A stretch of 64,000 bases of DNA from Helicobacter cholecystus (GCF_003364215.1 NZ_NXLU01000006.1:28505-92504), one strand, 5' to 3'. Positions 44,110 to 53,936 are shown, counted from the first letter of the stretch. Notes: a model not told the origin generated them from the sequence alone. Numbers and translations: made by a program.

Positions 44110-47100
44110 TTAAAACTTATATTTTAAGCCTACGCTCCAATTAGTAAGCAACTCTGTTTTTTCCACCCCTAGCCTAAAGCCTAAACTCCCATTGATTGAT
44201 AAATTTTCTCCTATTTTACCCTCTCCTCCTGCTTGCAATTCCAAAGAAGTTGCAGATGCATAGTTTGGAGTATAGGTCATTTTTTTCACATCCACAAATC
44301 CCACTTGTGCATCACTTCCTCCATTATAAAGATCACGCATAACCCTAGGGATAAGAAAAATATAATTCTCAGGGCTAAAATATTTTCTCATCTCCATTCC
44401 CACACTCAAAGTTGTCTTAAATGCATGCATTGCAGAAGCATACAGGGGAACAAGAGAATCACTGATTCCTTCTTTTTCATAGAGATAAGAAAGCTCCATG
44501 CCTACAAGGGGTTTAAGATAATAAGGGCTCTCTTCCTCACCTACATCAAAAGTATAACCATAAAGCAGTGATGCTGTGGTTTTAAATAAATCATATTTCA
44601 TCGCTCCATTAAGCTGTTGGGGCATAATTGTTGCCCCTACTTTGATATTTGTAGTATTAAATCCGAAATTCTCAGATACGATAATATCAAGCTCATTGCT
44701 CCCAAAATACATTCTTGTATAAAGTGCTAATGCCACATTATTAGAAGAGGTATGAAGATAGTTTCCATCAAAAGAGCCATAGCCATATTGCACTAAGCCT
44801 CCAAGCAAAATATTCTCACTTAAATCATAGTCATACCCCACCATCACCCCATTAACAATGCTATTTGCCCCATTTCCCGTAGCCATTGATCCATCATAAC
44901 TTGCCCAAAGCTCACCCTTGTTAAGAATATCTTCTTGGTTTGGTAATTCCTCATCATTCAAAGCATAGGCCACATTATGATAAGAGCGAATAAAACGTGC
45001 AAGTTCTTCTTGTCCCTTATAGGGATTTTTACCACGGGCAAGGCGATTGACAATATTTGTAAAACGCATTTGGGTAAGTTGAGTTTGGATACGATCATTA
45101 TAAATCACACTATTGGCAAGGGATGTGTAAGTGTCGCTGATATAATTGAGTGCATTACCAACATTCACCACATCTCCTTGTTCAATAAGCACAGAAAATC
45201 CAGCTTTAAAGGCATTATTTGAGGACAAAATATTATCTAGGATTTCTTCATTTCTCCCTGTTTTTATAAGGGTTTGCATTTGCTTTTGTGCAAGAGGATC
45301 GCTAATAGATTCTGATTTATCCCATGCACTGCCTCCAAGGGCTTTGAGAGTGACTTGTATACTCTTTGCCTCCTGCGTACTCTCTTTTCCTTGAGCATCA
45401 AGAAATTGGGCAGTGAGATTAAGAGATTGATAGCCTGTAGGTGCTAGAAGAATATCATCTAGACTAATAGAAGATTTATTTTGTGTTACATCATCTCTAG
45501 TGTTGCCATTTACTCCTTTAAAAATTCCCTCACTTGTTTCTACGACAACCTGCTTTCCTTCCCTTAAGGTAAAGGCTTCTTCACCAACAATAGGCTTTTG
45601 CAAAATCTCAATTTTTATAAGGGGATTATCCACCCCACCACTACCCTCAAACTCCAAGCTCTTAGCATGTAAAACTCCAAACTTTCCACCACCTAAAAGA
45701 TTGTTGCTTGAAGTAAAAGGCACATTAGCCTGAAGAGTAAGAGAGCTATCTTGGGCAATTTTAAGTGTTGTATAAGTCTCATTTTTAAGTGCAGAAATTC
45801 CCCCATGATCGCCAATAGTTACATTCCCCACTGAAGAATTATCTTTTAAACCCCTAAGTTTTAAAAACCCTCCGATTGAGGTGATTGTATTTTTAGATAA
45901 ATCCAACTCATTTGCTTGAATAAAAGAATCTCCTTGAGAATTAATACTGACTGATGAGTCCCCATTATGCAGTGTTAAATTTTTTAACTCTGTTACTCCA
46001 TTGCTTTTATAATAGCCCAATGCTCCATTGTTGAGGTTAATCACCCCACTTTTGATTGTGAGTGTATCCCCATTATTGGTATCTTTTGAAATAAGTTTAA
46101 GCTCCCCTCCTGTGGAAGTGAAATCAATCGCCTTATCATTAAAATTCAATTGCTTTGCAGTAATGGTGGAGTCTTTATAAGAAGTGATGAGGGGGGTTGA
46201 AAAGTCGTTATTAGAAGAAGAATTTGACATAATCAAATTTCCTCCCCCTACTCCCTCAACCCCCAAGGTCACAGAGCCTAAAGAGCTAGAAGCAGAGCTT
46301 GAGTTTTCCTTAAGAATCAACGTGCCATTTTGAATATTTAAAGAGTAAGTGCCACTCTGTGTGCTAATACTTGAAGCATTGATCTCTGAAGTCCCTCTTG
46401 AGGTGATCACTGCTCCATTATTAAGCTTAAGCACCCCTCCATTATTATCACTTTTAACCTCAATCTTTGCATCTTTAAGATCAATACTTGCAATTTCTGA
46501 AATCTCTGAAGTATTTTTAAGCGTTAAAGTATCTGCTCCACTTCCATAAGATTCAACACTCACATGAGAATCCATAAAGGTTGCATTTTCTATTTTTGTT
46601 TTCCCTAGTGCAAAAACATCTCCAAGCTTAAGCGCCCCTCCATTACTCTTAGTGATTGATGCCTCAGCATTTGAAAGCCCTTTAAGAATCACCTCACCTC
46701 TAGAAAGATCAATCTCCCCACTATCAGCTGATTCAAAACTTAGAGTTCCATTAATCGAACTCACCACAATCCCCTCGCCAAAGTTAAAGCTTTTTGCCTT
46801 AAGAGTGGTTGTAACACTAGAGCCACCATTGACTTTTCCAATCGCTGTAAGCCCTCCATTAATGATTAAATCCAAAGTCTTATCTTCTGTTTTTTTACCA
46901 TTAAGTTCAATTTTAAGAAGAGAGCCACTCCCTCCATTGCCTGAATTATCCAGTGTGATTGTTCCCCCTAAAGTAAAGGAGTCTGAATCCTCATCTGCTT
47001 TGAGGGTCAAAGCATTAGTGCTAGAGCTTCCTATGATTGTAATATCTGAACCAATGCCTTGCTTACCCTCTGCATAAAGAAATTTTTGCGTCTCAATGCT

Positions 47101-49017
47101 GACATTATTTTTAATGGTGAGATCATTGCCTGCCAAAGAGAGATCAATAGGGTTTTTAGTATTTTCTCTTACACTTCCTAAAGCATAGGTTTGAAGGCTT
47201 ACACCATCAAGGATAAGGTGATGAGCTATGATTTTTGCCCCCTCTTTACTGTAGAGAGCAAGTTTGGCATTGGAATTGTCTTTAATGGTTGTATTATCAA
47301 ATAAAAACACTCCCATTCCCTCACCCAAATTTGAATCAAGAGAAGTTTTCCCCATAGCATACAAAGATAAAATAGCTCCATTTGTAGAGCTAGCAGAACT
47401 TCCTGAAGAACTATTGCTTAATGTAATTTCTTGATTACCAAAGGCAAATTCTGAAGCTTTAAATGTGGAGGCAGAGTCGCTGAATGTCATTTTTCCAATC
47501 TTCTCTGAGCTAAAACTAAGGGATTGGTAATTTCCCTTATCTTGAGTATCTTTAATTCCTGAAGTTAGAGTAATGCCCTTAAGAGTGAGTTCTCCATCAC
47601 TTCCTTGAGAAAATACCATTCCCTCTTTAAGGCTATGAGTTTGAATGCTTAAATCTTGGAGTGTCACACTTCCACCAATGATTGTATTGGCACCTTTGAG
47701 TTGAAGAATCTTGCTAGAGTTGGTATCTTTAGAGGTTGAAGTTTGTCCCTTAATAATAACTTCTCCATCTTTGTTTGTTGCTGGGGGTGGTGGAGTAGCT
47801 GAATCAGTATTCTTTTTTCCTAATGTGATATTTCCTGCATCATTAATGCTCTGAAGCACCAAAGTATTGGACTTGTCGGCATCACCATTAATCGTAATCT
47901 CTTGGCCATAGATTTTAATCTCACTGCCTATAAAGCTTGTTATGCTCTCTTGCTCCCCATTGATTTGAATTGTCCCAATTTCAATCTTCCCACTAGTGCT
48001 TGGAGTGCTATTGCCATTTTCAATCACTAGGATTTGATCCTTATTGTCCCTATCTAAGGCTTGGAGTGTGGCGCCCTTAAAGGTAGAATTGACATTGCTT
48101 AAAATCGCTTCGCTATTTTTAATCACTTGCATTTTAAGCCCATCAACTTCTAGCTTTGTGGCTAAAAGCTTGTTATCAGCGATAAATCCCACACTTGTTT
48201 GCCCTTCTTTTTCACTCTTTTCTTGCTTAAGTGTGGCTGTGACACTTGAATCCCCAAGCGTAATCTCATTGGCTTGGAAGTCAACAATTCCCTCACCTTT
48301 AAAGCTATGGGTCGCATTATTTGAATTAAAAATAATTTTTTGAGCAGAAATTGTATTGACACTTCCCTTAGCAATGACAAAAGTTGAGGCATTGGAGGTA
48401 TCGCTTTTGATTGTCAGATCCGTATCACTGGTAATATAAGAATTCTTAAGTGTAAGTTTTGTATTTGTGAGTGTTTTAAGAGCCATACCACTCATTCTTA
48501 CATGAGTAAGAGAAAGATCTTTGAGTGTAATCTCACTTGTTGTATCTAAAATTAAATTCTTATAGCTTGTTGAATTTGCTACATAGCTATTTCCACTTAC
48601 GCCAACAGATTTATTAGAATCACCAAAAGTAATTTTGGTTGCTTTAAGAGTGAGGGAGCGATCTTGATGAATGTTAATATCTTGCCCCTCAATCTTAAAT
48701 TCCCCATTACTTGTAGTTGTTTTTGAGGCATCAATAAAGGCATCACTTCTAACTTCAATCAGTCCTCTAGCTGTGTCACTGGTTCCAATACTCAGTGTTG
48801 GAGTTGTGCCATCAAAAGTAATCCCTGAGCTACTAGAAGTAAAGATAATTGTTCCATCATTAGTAACCTTATCTTTGACTTCTTGGATGTTAGAGATTTC
48901 ACAAATACTCCCTGCATTCACCTGTAAATCTTCGTTTGTCTTAGCCGTAGGACAGATTTCAGCACTAACAACTTGCAAAAATAAAGCAGATAATACTAGA
49001 GAAACACCAACTCTCAA
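44110..49017 (-). CDS. giant VacA-type autotransporter, copy 2
   Basis: I choose TTG 49017 because GGAG lies 6 nt upstream of it. A TTG at 49029 in the same frame would add four residues. The 1,635-aa protein has a signal peptide (RVGVSLVLSALFLQVVSA), then a mature N-terminus with a Cys pair (EICPTAK and GSICEIS). A beta-helical passenger of about 1,200 residues follows, then a linker (NRLARGKNPYKGQEEL) and a barrel ending TNWSVGLKYKF. It is clearly homologous to copy 1 in linker and barrel, with a more divergent passenger. It lies 21 nt after pabBC in the same orientation, so it may share that transcript. Export route is the type V pathway; target unknown. Confidence 0.9.
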   Translation of the reverse strand: MRVGVSLVLSALFLQVVSAEICPTAKTNEDLQVNAGSICEISNIQEVKDKVTNDGTIIFTSSSSGITFDGTTPTLSIGTSDTARGLIEVRSDAFIDASKTTTSNGEFKIEGQDINIHQDRSLTLKATKITFGDSNKSVGVSGNSYVANSTSYKNLILDTTSEITLKDLSLTHVRMSGMALKTLTNTKLTLKNSYITSDTDLTIKSDTSNASTFVIAKGSVNTISAQKIIFNSNNATHSFKGEGIVDFQANEITLGDSSVTATLKQEKSEKEGQTSVGFIADNKLLATKLEVDGLKMQVIKNSEAILSNVNSTFKGATLQALDRDNKDQILVIENGNSTPSTSGKIEIGTIQINGEQESITSFIGSEIKIYGQEITINGDADKSNTLVLQSINDAGNITLGKKNTDSATPPPPATNKDGEVIIKGQTSTSKDTNSSKILQLKGANTIIGGSVTLQDLSIQTHSLKEGMVFSQGSDGELTLKGITLTSGIKDTQDKGNYQSLSFSSEKIGKMTFSDSASTFKASEFAFGNQEITLSNSSSGSSASSTNGAILSLYAMGKTSLDSNLGEGMGVFLFDNTTIKDNSNAKLALYSKEGAKIIAHHLILDGVSLQTYALGSVRENTKNPIDLSLAGNDLTIKNNVSIETQKFLYAEGKQGIGSDITIIGSSSTNALTLKADEDSDSFTLGGTITLDNSGNGGSGSLLKIELNGKKTEDKTLDLIINGGLTAIGKVNGGSSVTTTLKAKSFNFGEGIVVSSINGTLSFESADSGEIDLSRGEVILKGLSNAEASITKSNGGALKLGDVFALGKTKIENATFMDSHVSVESYGSGADTLTLKNTSEISEIASIDLKDAKIEVKSDNNGGVLKLNNGAVITSRGTSEINASSISTQSGTYSLNIQNGTLILKENSSSASSSLGSVTLGVEGVGGGNLIMSNSSSNNDFSTPLITSYKDSTITAKQLNFNDKAIDFTSTGGELKLISKDTNNGDTLTIKSGVINLNNGALGYYKSNGVTELKNLTLHNGDSSVSINSQGDSFIQANELDLSKNTITSIGGFLKLRGLKDNSSVGNVTIGDHGGISALKNETYTTLKIAQDSSLTLQANVPFTSSNNLLGGGKFGVLHAKSLEFEGSGGVDNPLIKIEILQKPIVGEEAFTLREGKQVVVETSEGIFKGVNGNTRDDVTQNKSSISLDDILLAPTGYQSLNLTAQFLDAQGKESTQEAKSIQVTLKALGGSAWDKSESISDPLAQKQMQTLIKTGRNEEILDNILSSNNAFKAGFSVLIEQGDVVNVGNALNYISDTYTSLANSVIYNDRIQTQLTQMRFTNIVNRLARGKNPYKGQEELARFIRSYHNVAYALNDEELPNQEDILNKGELWASYDGSMATGNGANSIVNGVMVGYDYDLSENILLGGLVQYGYGSFDGNYLHTSSNNVALALYTRMYFGSNELDIIVSENFGFNTTNIKVGATIMPQQLNGAMKYDLFKTTASLLYGYTFDVGEEESPYYLKPLVGMELSYLYEKEGISDSLVPLYASAMHAFKTTLSVGMEMRKYFSPENYIFLIPRVMRDLYNGGSDAQVGFVDVKKMTYTPNYASATSLELQAGGEGKIGENLSINGSLGFRLGVEKTELLTNWSVGLKYKF

Positions 49018-49038
49018 TCTATGCTCCAAATGGGGACT

Positions 49039-50703
49039 TTACGAAAGTTTAGAGTATATCTCAATCAAATTAACCTCAACCCTGCCTCTTACAGAATTTA
49101 CACAAAAGATTTTACTTGCACTCTTTAAATCTTCAACTTTTAGCTCACGCTCACTCACTTGCCCACACCTAATCATTTCCTCTCTATAGATCCCTTTTAG
49201 AAAGTTTCCATCAAATTTTGGAGTATAAAGTTTTCCCTCTATCTCTAAGAGTAAATTACTGCGTGAACCCTCGCTCAAATAACCTCTCTCATCATAGAAC
49301 ACTGCATCAAAAACCTTGCCATACTCTATTCCCTCAGCCCACGGACGATAAGTTGTTTTATAGGGATAAAGATCACTTTTACCCTCTCTTTTTTTTAAGA
49401 TAATGGCATTGCTTGTGTGAGGGATAAATTCTTGAATATGCAATGTATATTCTCCCCCTCTTTTCAGTGTCACTCTTAAGATAAATTTTCCTTCAAACTC
49501 TAAAGCTCTAAGCTCTTGCTCTAGGTCTTTTGGGAAAGAAAAACCTAAAGCTTGAGCACTTGAATACAGACGAGAGAGATGTTTTTGTAAAAATGGGATT
49601 TTGTGATTTTCATAAAGCATTGTTTCAATCAAATCAAAATTGACAGAAAGAAAGCTCATCTTAGTTTTTAACTCTTCATACTCACTCTCCCCCACGCTAT
49701 CCCATACTATCCCACTTCCTACTCCATAGCTGATTTTATTTTCTTGCTTGAATAAGGTGCGAATAGGGATTGAAAAGAGTGCCCTCTCTTTTTCCACCAC
49801 CCCCAATGCCCCACAATATACCCCCCTCTCTTTTCCCTCTAGCCTATGCAAAATCTCTAATGTGCTTCTCTTGGGTGCACCGCTAATAGATCCACAAGGA
49901 AAAAGTGCTTGAAATACCTCTAAAAGCTCTGTCTTCTTAAGTTTGGCTGTAATGGTTGAAGTCATTTGAAAAAGTGTAGGATAGGTCTCTATCTCAAAGA
50001 GATGGGGCACTTTTACACTAGCTTTTTGAGCAATTTTACTCAGATCATTTCTGAGTAAATCTACAATCATTACATTTTCACTACGATTTTTTAGATCATT
50101 TCTTAAAAACTCTTTATTTGCTTGATCTTCTTTTTCACTCTGGCCTCTTGGCATTGTGCCTTTCATTGGTTTTGTGATGATGTCTTCATTCTGAATAGAG
50201 AAAAATAGCTCAGGAGAGAAAGAAATCACATCCCCAAAGGGCGTAGGCAAAAAACAACGATAATGTGTATCTTGCTTGTACAAAAGTGAGAGGAAAATCT
50301 CATAAGAGCTCAAAGTGCTAGAGCAGTAAAAAGTTGTAGTGAGATTGCCTTGATAGGTATTACCCTCTTTAATTTGCTCTTTGAGTTGCTCTATCTTATG
50401 TAAATACTCTTCCTTTGCAATCCATTGGGGAAAAAGTGGAGTGAAAACATCATTGCTTTTAGGGGGAGTAAAAGATGAGCGAAATGAGAAAATTCCAAAA
50501 TACGCTAAGGGGGTTGTAGAAGTAAAAGAGTGATCATCAAAGGCTTTATAAGCCTCATAAGCAAGAAATCCAAGACAAAAATATTTCTGCCTTAACTCCT
50601 CAATTCTAAAAAAAAGTTCCTTTAATCCCTCATAATCATAAGCAACTAGCTCTAAGATCTTCTCCTCATAAGCAAAAGGACCAAAAACACTACTTGGCTT
50701 CAT
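49039..50703 (-). CDS. pabB: aminodeoxychorismate synthase I / aminodeoxychorismate lyase fusion (PabBC)
   Basis: This 554-aa fusion covers two steps of p-aminobenzoate (folate) synthesis. The N-terminal chorismate-binding domain (about 1-330) has FSPELFFSI, the PMKGTMPRG motif and CGSISGAPKRSTLEIL. The C-terminal class IV PLP lyase (about 345-554) has YPYKTTYR with the PLP Lys, LSEGSRSNLL and FLKGIYREEM. No pabA (glutamine amidotransferase) is adjacent. The architecture matches other Helicobacter PabB proteins. It overlaps the DUF2156-like gene by 14 nt. Confidence 0.92.
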   Translation of the reverse strand: MKPSSVFGPFAYEEKILELVAYDYEGLKELFFRIEELRQKYFCLGFLAYEAYKAFDDHSFTSTTPLAYFGIFSFRSSFTPPKSNDVFTPLFPQWIAKEEYLHKIEQLKEQIKEGNTYQGNLTTTFYCSSTLSSYEIFLSLLYKQDTHYRCFLPTPFGDVISFSPELFFSIQNEDIITKPMKGTMPRGQSEKEDQANKEFLRNDLKNRSENVMIVDLLRNDLSKIAQKASVKVPHLFEIETYPTLFQMTSTITAKLKKTELLEVFQALFPCGSISGAPKRSTLEILHRLEGKERGVYCGALGVVEKERALFSIPIRTLFKQENKISYGVGSGIVWDSVGESEYEELKTKMSFLSVNFDLIETMLYENHKIPFLQKHLSRLYSSAQALGFSFPKDLEQELRALEFEGKFILRVTLKRGGEYTLHIQEFIPHTSNAIILKKREGKSDLYPYKTTYRPWAEGIEYGKVFDAVFYDERGYLSEGSRSNLLLEIEGKLYTPKFDGNFLKGIYREEMIRCGQVSERELKVEDLKSASKIFCVNSVRGRVEVNLIEIYSKLS

Positions 50704-51577
50704 ATTTTTCTAGTAAAACAGAAGGCTGATAGGAGAGTTTTGCCTTTCTTAACCCCTCAATCCCTAAATCCTCTTCACGATTAACCCAAATATAAGAGCT
50801 AAAGGCGTGAAGCAAAAATTGCTGATTAATCGCTTGATAAATCCCCGCAACAGCTATATTTGCCTTTTCTATATGTATCACAACATTTTGAGCATCCACA
50901 GCCTCTCCTAATGCAAATGCTGCAATCTCACCTTTGACTCTAATCAAACCTCCCACAATATCAAGAGAAGAGAAATTTTGCAAACAAGAGAAGATTCCCC
51001 TCTTCTCGCTCTCTAATGCCTCATCTTTAAGAGGGTTATCCTCATACCATCGCTCATAAGTTTTCTCTACTTCTAAGGCATTATGAGGGGTGAGGAGTTC
51101 AAAACTAAAATCAGGGTTGGATTGAAAAAATTTATTGAGATGATTTTTTTTCTTATGATATTTTCTACCACTTAAGTTAATAAGCTCAGAAATACTATAA
51201 ACATAATCAAAACGATCACGATTAGGAGAGAGTGTAAATCTTGAAGGAAAAAATTTATCTAATTCCTGTGCCTGCTCTTGAGTAAGAGACTTAAAAGTGG
51301 CTTTAGGATAGTGGGTAAGTAAAGTGCTTAAAACCTCTTTTCTCTCTTTTTCACTTCTAGGGGTAAGAGAGAAGGGATAGAAAAAATAAGGTTCATCTTG
51401 AGGATAGCAAGTCTTAATGAGCAAAAAATCATTATTTAAACAATAGCTAATTTCCCTTGCAAAACGCCAAATAAAAAGATTGCTAAAGTTAAAATCTGAA
51501 AATGGATGTTCTGTTTTTGGTGCAAAATATGCATCAAGCAGAGATTTATCCTGTAAAACGATAGGCTTAAAATTCAT
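50690..51577 (-). CDS. DUF2156-like acyltransferase-fold protein
   Basis: The 295-aa cytosolic protein resembles the C-terminal (GNAT-fold) part of phosphatidylglycerol lysyltransferases. It has FSDFNFSNLFIWR, KYHKKKNHLNKFF and a C-terminal SYIWVNREEDLGIEGLRKAK typical of the family. Its substrate is unknown. No membrane helices are present, so it is not a full MprF. The position lysA, chorismate mutase, this gene, pabBC is the same in H. pylori (recalled). It overlaps both neighbours (4 nt and 14 nt). Confidence 0.75.
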   Translation of the reverse strand: MNFKPIVLQDKSLLDAYFAPKTEHPFSDFNFSNLFIWRFAREISYCLNNDFLLIKTCYPQDEPYFFYPFSLTPRSEKERKEVLSTLLTHYPKATFKSLTQEQAQELDKFFPSRFTLSPNRDRFDYVYSISELINLSGRKYHKKKNHLNKFFQSNPDFSFELLTPHNALEVEKTYERWYEDNPLKDEALESEKRGIFSCLQNFSSLDIVGGLIRVKGEIAAFALGEAVDAQNVVIHIEKANIAVAGIYQAINQQFLLHAFSSYIWVNREEDLGIEGLRKAKLSYQPSVLLEKYEAK

Positions 51578-51831
51578 AATTTCTCCTCTTGTAAAACTTT
51601 AGTGAGTGTAAAAATATTTTGATAAAACATCTTGATTTGATGAGGAGGAAGGGAACTGAGAGATTGCAAACGTCTAAGAATCTCTTCTTCACGTTTTGGA
51701 TTATAAACCTCTTGATTAAGTTTAACTTTAAGCTTGCCAATTTGTTTAACAACTTGCACCCTTTTTTCTAAAAGTGCGATCATCTCATCATCAAGCTTAT
51801 CAATCTCTTTTCTCAAATCCTCTAATGTCAT
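51574..51831 (-). CDS. chorismate mutase, AroQ type
   Basis: This small monofunctional AroQ-fold enzyme converts chorismate to prephenate for Phe and Tyr. With ATG 51831 (ATGA overlap with lysA) it has 85 aa. Family features are the N-terminal LEDLRKEIDKLDDEMIALL helix with the catalytic Arg, then EKRVQVVKQIGKLK with the second Arg and Lys, and a REEEILRRLQ helix. A longer reading (six more residues, from 51849) lacks the coupling overlap. It sits between lysA and the DUF2156-like gene. Confidence 0.9.
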   Translation of the reverse strand: MTLEDLRKEIDKLDDEMIALLEKRVQVVKQIGKLKVKLNQEVYNPKREEEILRRLQSLSSLPPHQIKMFYQNIFTLTKVLQEEKL

Positions 51832-53036
51832 GATTTTAAAAGCTCCCACTCATCTGCCCACAAAGATTGTAAATTCTCTCTATTTTTAATAAGTTTGACT
51901 TTTTGATTCATCATTGCAACTTCTGCAGGACGTGGGCGAGTATTATAATTGCTTGCCATAGTGTATCCATAAGCCCCAGCATCCTTAAACACAATCAAAT
52001 CCCCAATTTGAGTGAGTGGAAGCTGAGTATTTTTGGCCAGATAATCCCCGCTCTCACAAATTGGTCCTACAATGTCACACTCTAAAGTATCTTCATTCTC
52101 TTTCCCCACTACAAAAGAGTTATGAGAAGCTTGGTAAAGTGAGGGGCGTATAAAATCATTCATTCCTCCATCAACAATGACAAAACGTTTATGCTTATTG
52201 CGTTTTTCTCCAATCACTTGAGTAAGAAAATATCCACTATCCCCTACTATCCTTCTCCCTGGCTCACATATAATTGTAGGTTCACAATCTTTAAGGCTAG
52301 AGAGTATGCTTTGGGCATAATCATAAAGCTTAATAATCTCTTCATTTTCATAGCGTATCCCCAAACCCCCTCCAATATCAAAAAACTTAATTTCAAGTTT
52401 AAGGGCTAGAAGTGATTTTAAAAACTCTGCAATCTTTTGAGCAGCCTGTGTAATTGCACCCAAATCACAGATTTGAGAACCGATATGAAAATGCACACCC
52501 ACTGCTTGAAGATATTTAGAAGCCTTAGCACAAAGATACATTTCTTTTGCCACCTCAAGCTCTACGCCAAATTTATTTTCATAAAGCCCTGTAGAAATAT
52601 AGGGGTGGGTTTTAGCATCGATATTGGGATTAACCCGCACTGAAATTCTAGCTTTTACCCCTAAAGAGTGAGCGATACTCTCTACCCTACGCATTTCTTC
52701 ATAGCTTTCAAGATTGAGAAATAAAATATCCTCTTTGAGAGCTTCTTTGATCTCATCATCTCTTTTACCTACACCACTAAAGATAATTTTATATCTTGGG
52801 ATTCCAGCAAGCAAGGCGCGTTTAACCTCCCCAATAGACACACAATCCGCTCCTGCTCCAAGAGAGGCAAGATGAGCGATTAAGGAAAGATTAGAATTAG
52901 CTTTCAGTGCATAGCAAATCAGTGATTTTCTCCCTGCAAAAGCATTTTTAAATTCTAAAAAATTCTTTTGTATCTTGTCAAAATCATACACATAAAGCGG
53001 AGTTTGATAGGTTTTGGCGAGAGAGAGAAAATCCAT
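51828..53036 (-). CDS. lysA: diaminopimelate decarboxylase
   Basis: LysA decarboxylates meso-DAP to lysine, competing for the product of DapF. The 402-aa fold III PLP enzyme shows ICYALKANSN with the PLP Lys, VGVHFHIGSQI, the glycine-rich FFDIGGGLGIRY, EPGRRIVGDSGY and GPICESGDYLA with the active-site Cys of the partner subunit. Full length. It follows bioD by 33 bp and heads the block down to the autotransporters. Confidence 0.97.
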   Translation of the reverse strand: MDFLSLAKTYQTPLYVYDFDKIQKNFLEFKNAFAGRKSLICYALKANSNLSLIAHLASLGAGADCVSIGEVKRALLAGIPRYKIIFSGVGKRDDEIKEALKEDILFLNLESYEEMRRVESIAHSLGVKARISVRVNPNIDAKTHPYISTGLYENKFGVELEVAKEMYLCAKASKYLQAVGVHFHIGSQICDLGAITQAAQKIAEFLKSLLALKLEIKFFDIGGGLGIRYENEEIIKLYDYAQSILSSLKDCEPTIICEPGRRIVGDSGYFLTQVIGEKRNKHKRFVIVDGGMNDFIRPSLYQASHNSFVVGKENEDTLECDIVGPICESGDYLAKNTQLPLTQIGDLIVFKDAGAYGYTMASNYNTRPRPAEVAMMNQKVKLIKNRENLQSLWADEWELLKS

Positions 53037-53069
53037 TACAATCCTTGAAAGTAAAAATAAAGCGTGATT

Positions 53070-53705
53070 CTACTCAAATACCTTTAAAGAAGTAACAAGA
53101 TTTTTTAGCTCTAGGCTATAGATAAGAGAACTTTTGAGCAAAAAAGGCAAAGAAATTTCTTGAAAAGTTTTTTCATTTCTAAGATTAATATAAAGATGAT
53201 GAGATAATCGATGGCTGTTTAGAATTGAATGACCGCTTAAGAGGCGATTAATCATCCCTAGAGCATCATCACAAACAAAAATCACCTCACTGTTAAATTT
53301 CTCTTGAAGCTCATAGGCAAAATCAAGCATAAAATAATCTTTTTTTATAGGGACAAACACTCCTCCAGCCCCCTCAATGATTAAAACATCTAATTTATCT
53401 TGAAAACTTGCAATATGAGAAAAAATCTTCTCACAATCTATTCTTTTCTCTGTATCTGCAACAAAGGGTGAGGCTGGTAGAGGGAAGGTATAAAGCACAA
53501 TATCTTGTATAAGCATATTGGGGAAGAGTTTTTGAGCATCTTTTAAATGCACTGATCCATCATAGGGAAAATCTCTTACGCCAGTTTCAATGGGTTTAAT
53601 AGTCAGGGCTTTAAGCCCAAGGGATTGAAAATATACAACAAGTTGGGATGCAATAAAGGTTTTACCTACATCAGTATCTGAACCACTAAGAAAAAAAACT
53701 CTCAA
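53070..53705 (-). CDS. bioD: dethiobiotin synthetase
   Basis: BioD forms the ureido ring of dethiobiotin from DAPA, CO2 and ATP. The 211-aa P-loop protein begins FFLSGSDTDVGKTFIASQL and carries KPIETGV, IEGAGGVFVPI and the C-terminal nucleotide-base region. It starts 6 nt after the fliT-like gene, so it appears to ride on the flagellar transcript. The other biotin gene here, bioV, is 43 kb away. Confidence 0.93.
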   Translation of the reverse strand: MRVFFLSGSDTDVGKTFIASQLVVYFQSLGLKALTIKPIETGVRDFPYDGSVHLKDAQKLFPNMLIQDIVLYTFPLPASPFVADTEKRIDCEKIFSHIASFQDKLDVLIIEGAGGVFVPIKKDYFMLDFAYELQEKFNSEVIFVCDDALGMINRLLSGHSILNSHRLSHHLYINLRNEKTFQEISLPFLLKSSLIYSLELKNLVTSLKVFE

Positions 53706-53711
53706 AAACCC

Positions 53712-53936
53712 CTACTCTTGAATAAATTTTTGAGCTGTTTTGATTTGTTGCATTGCAATTCTTAAGCGCTCTTTTTCTTTTTTCAAAAGCTCTGTAGTTT
53801 GGGCAATCATTTCTCTTGCCATCAGCATTTCCTCTAAACTTTTAAAGCCTTCAGAGGGAAGATTAGTGCTAAGTTCAAAGGCTTTTTGAGAATCCTCAAG
53901 GAGTAATGCAATCTTCAAACTATCTAGCCAATTCAT
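53712..53936 (-). CDS. small helical protein after fliS (possible FliT-like chaperone)
   Basis: ATG 53936 is preceded by GGAG and overlaps the fliS stop by 17 nt. The protein has 74 aa and is almost entirely helical, with a coiled-coil end (ETTEL-type: TTELLKKEKERLRIAMQQ). The first residues are MNWLDSLKIALLLED. A small gene of this type follows fliS in H. pylori and Campylobacter (recalled). The position suggests a FliT-like chaperone for FliD, but the sequence is too short to confirm. Confidence 0.6.
   Translation of the reverse strand: MNWLDSLKIALLLEDSQKAFELSTNLPSEGFKSLEEMLMAREMIAQTTELLKKEKERLRIAMQQIKTAQKFIQE

Noticed and set aside
40291..48343. Many antisense ORFs of 60-140 aa opposite the two autotransporters (for example 46652-47077)
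   Set aside because: They arise because Ser/Gly/Leu-rich repeat codons read as open frames on the other strand. None has a ribosome-binding site, promoter or motif.
38661..49029. Repeated motifs considered as a CRISPR or DNA repeat array
   Set aside because: The periodicity is at protein level (beta-helix coils); no DNA unit recurs exactly with regular spacers.
51828..53069. Lysine riboswitch before lysA
   Set aside because: The gap between bioD and lysA is only 33 bp, too short for the L-box structure.
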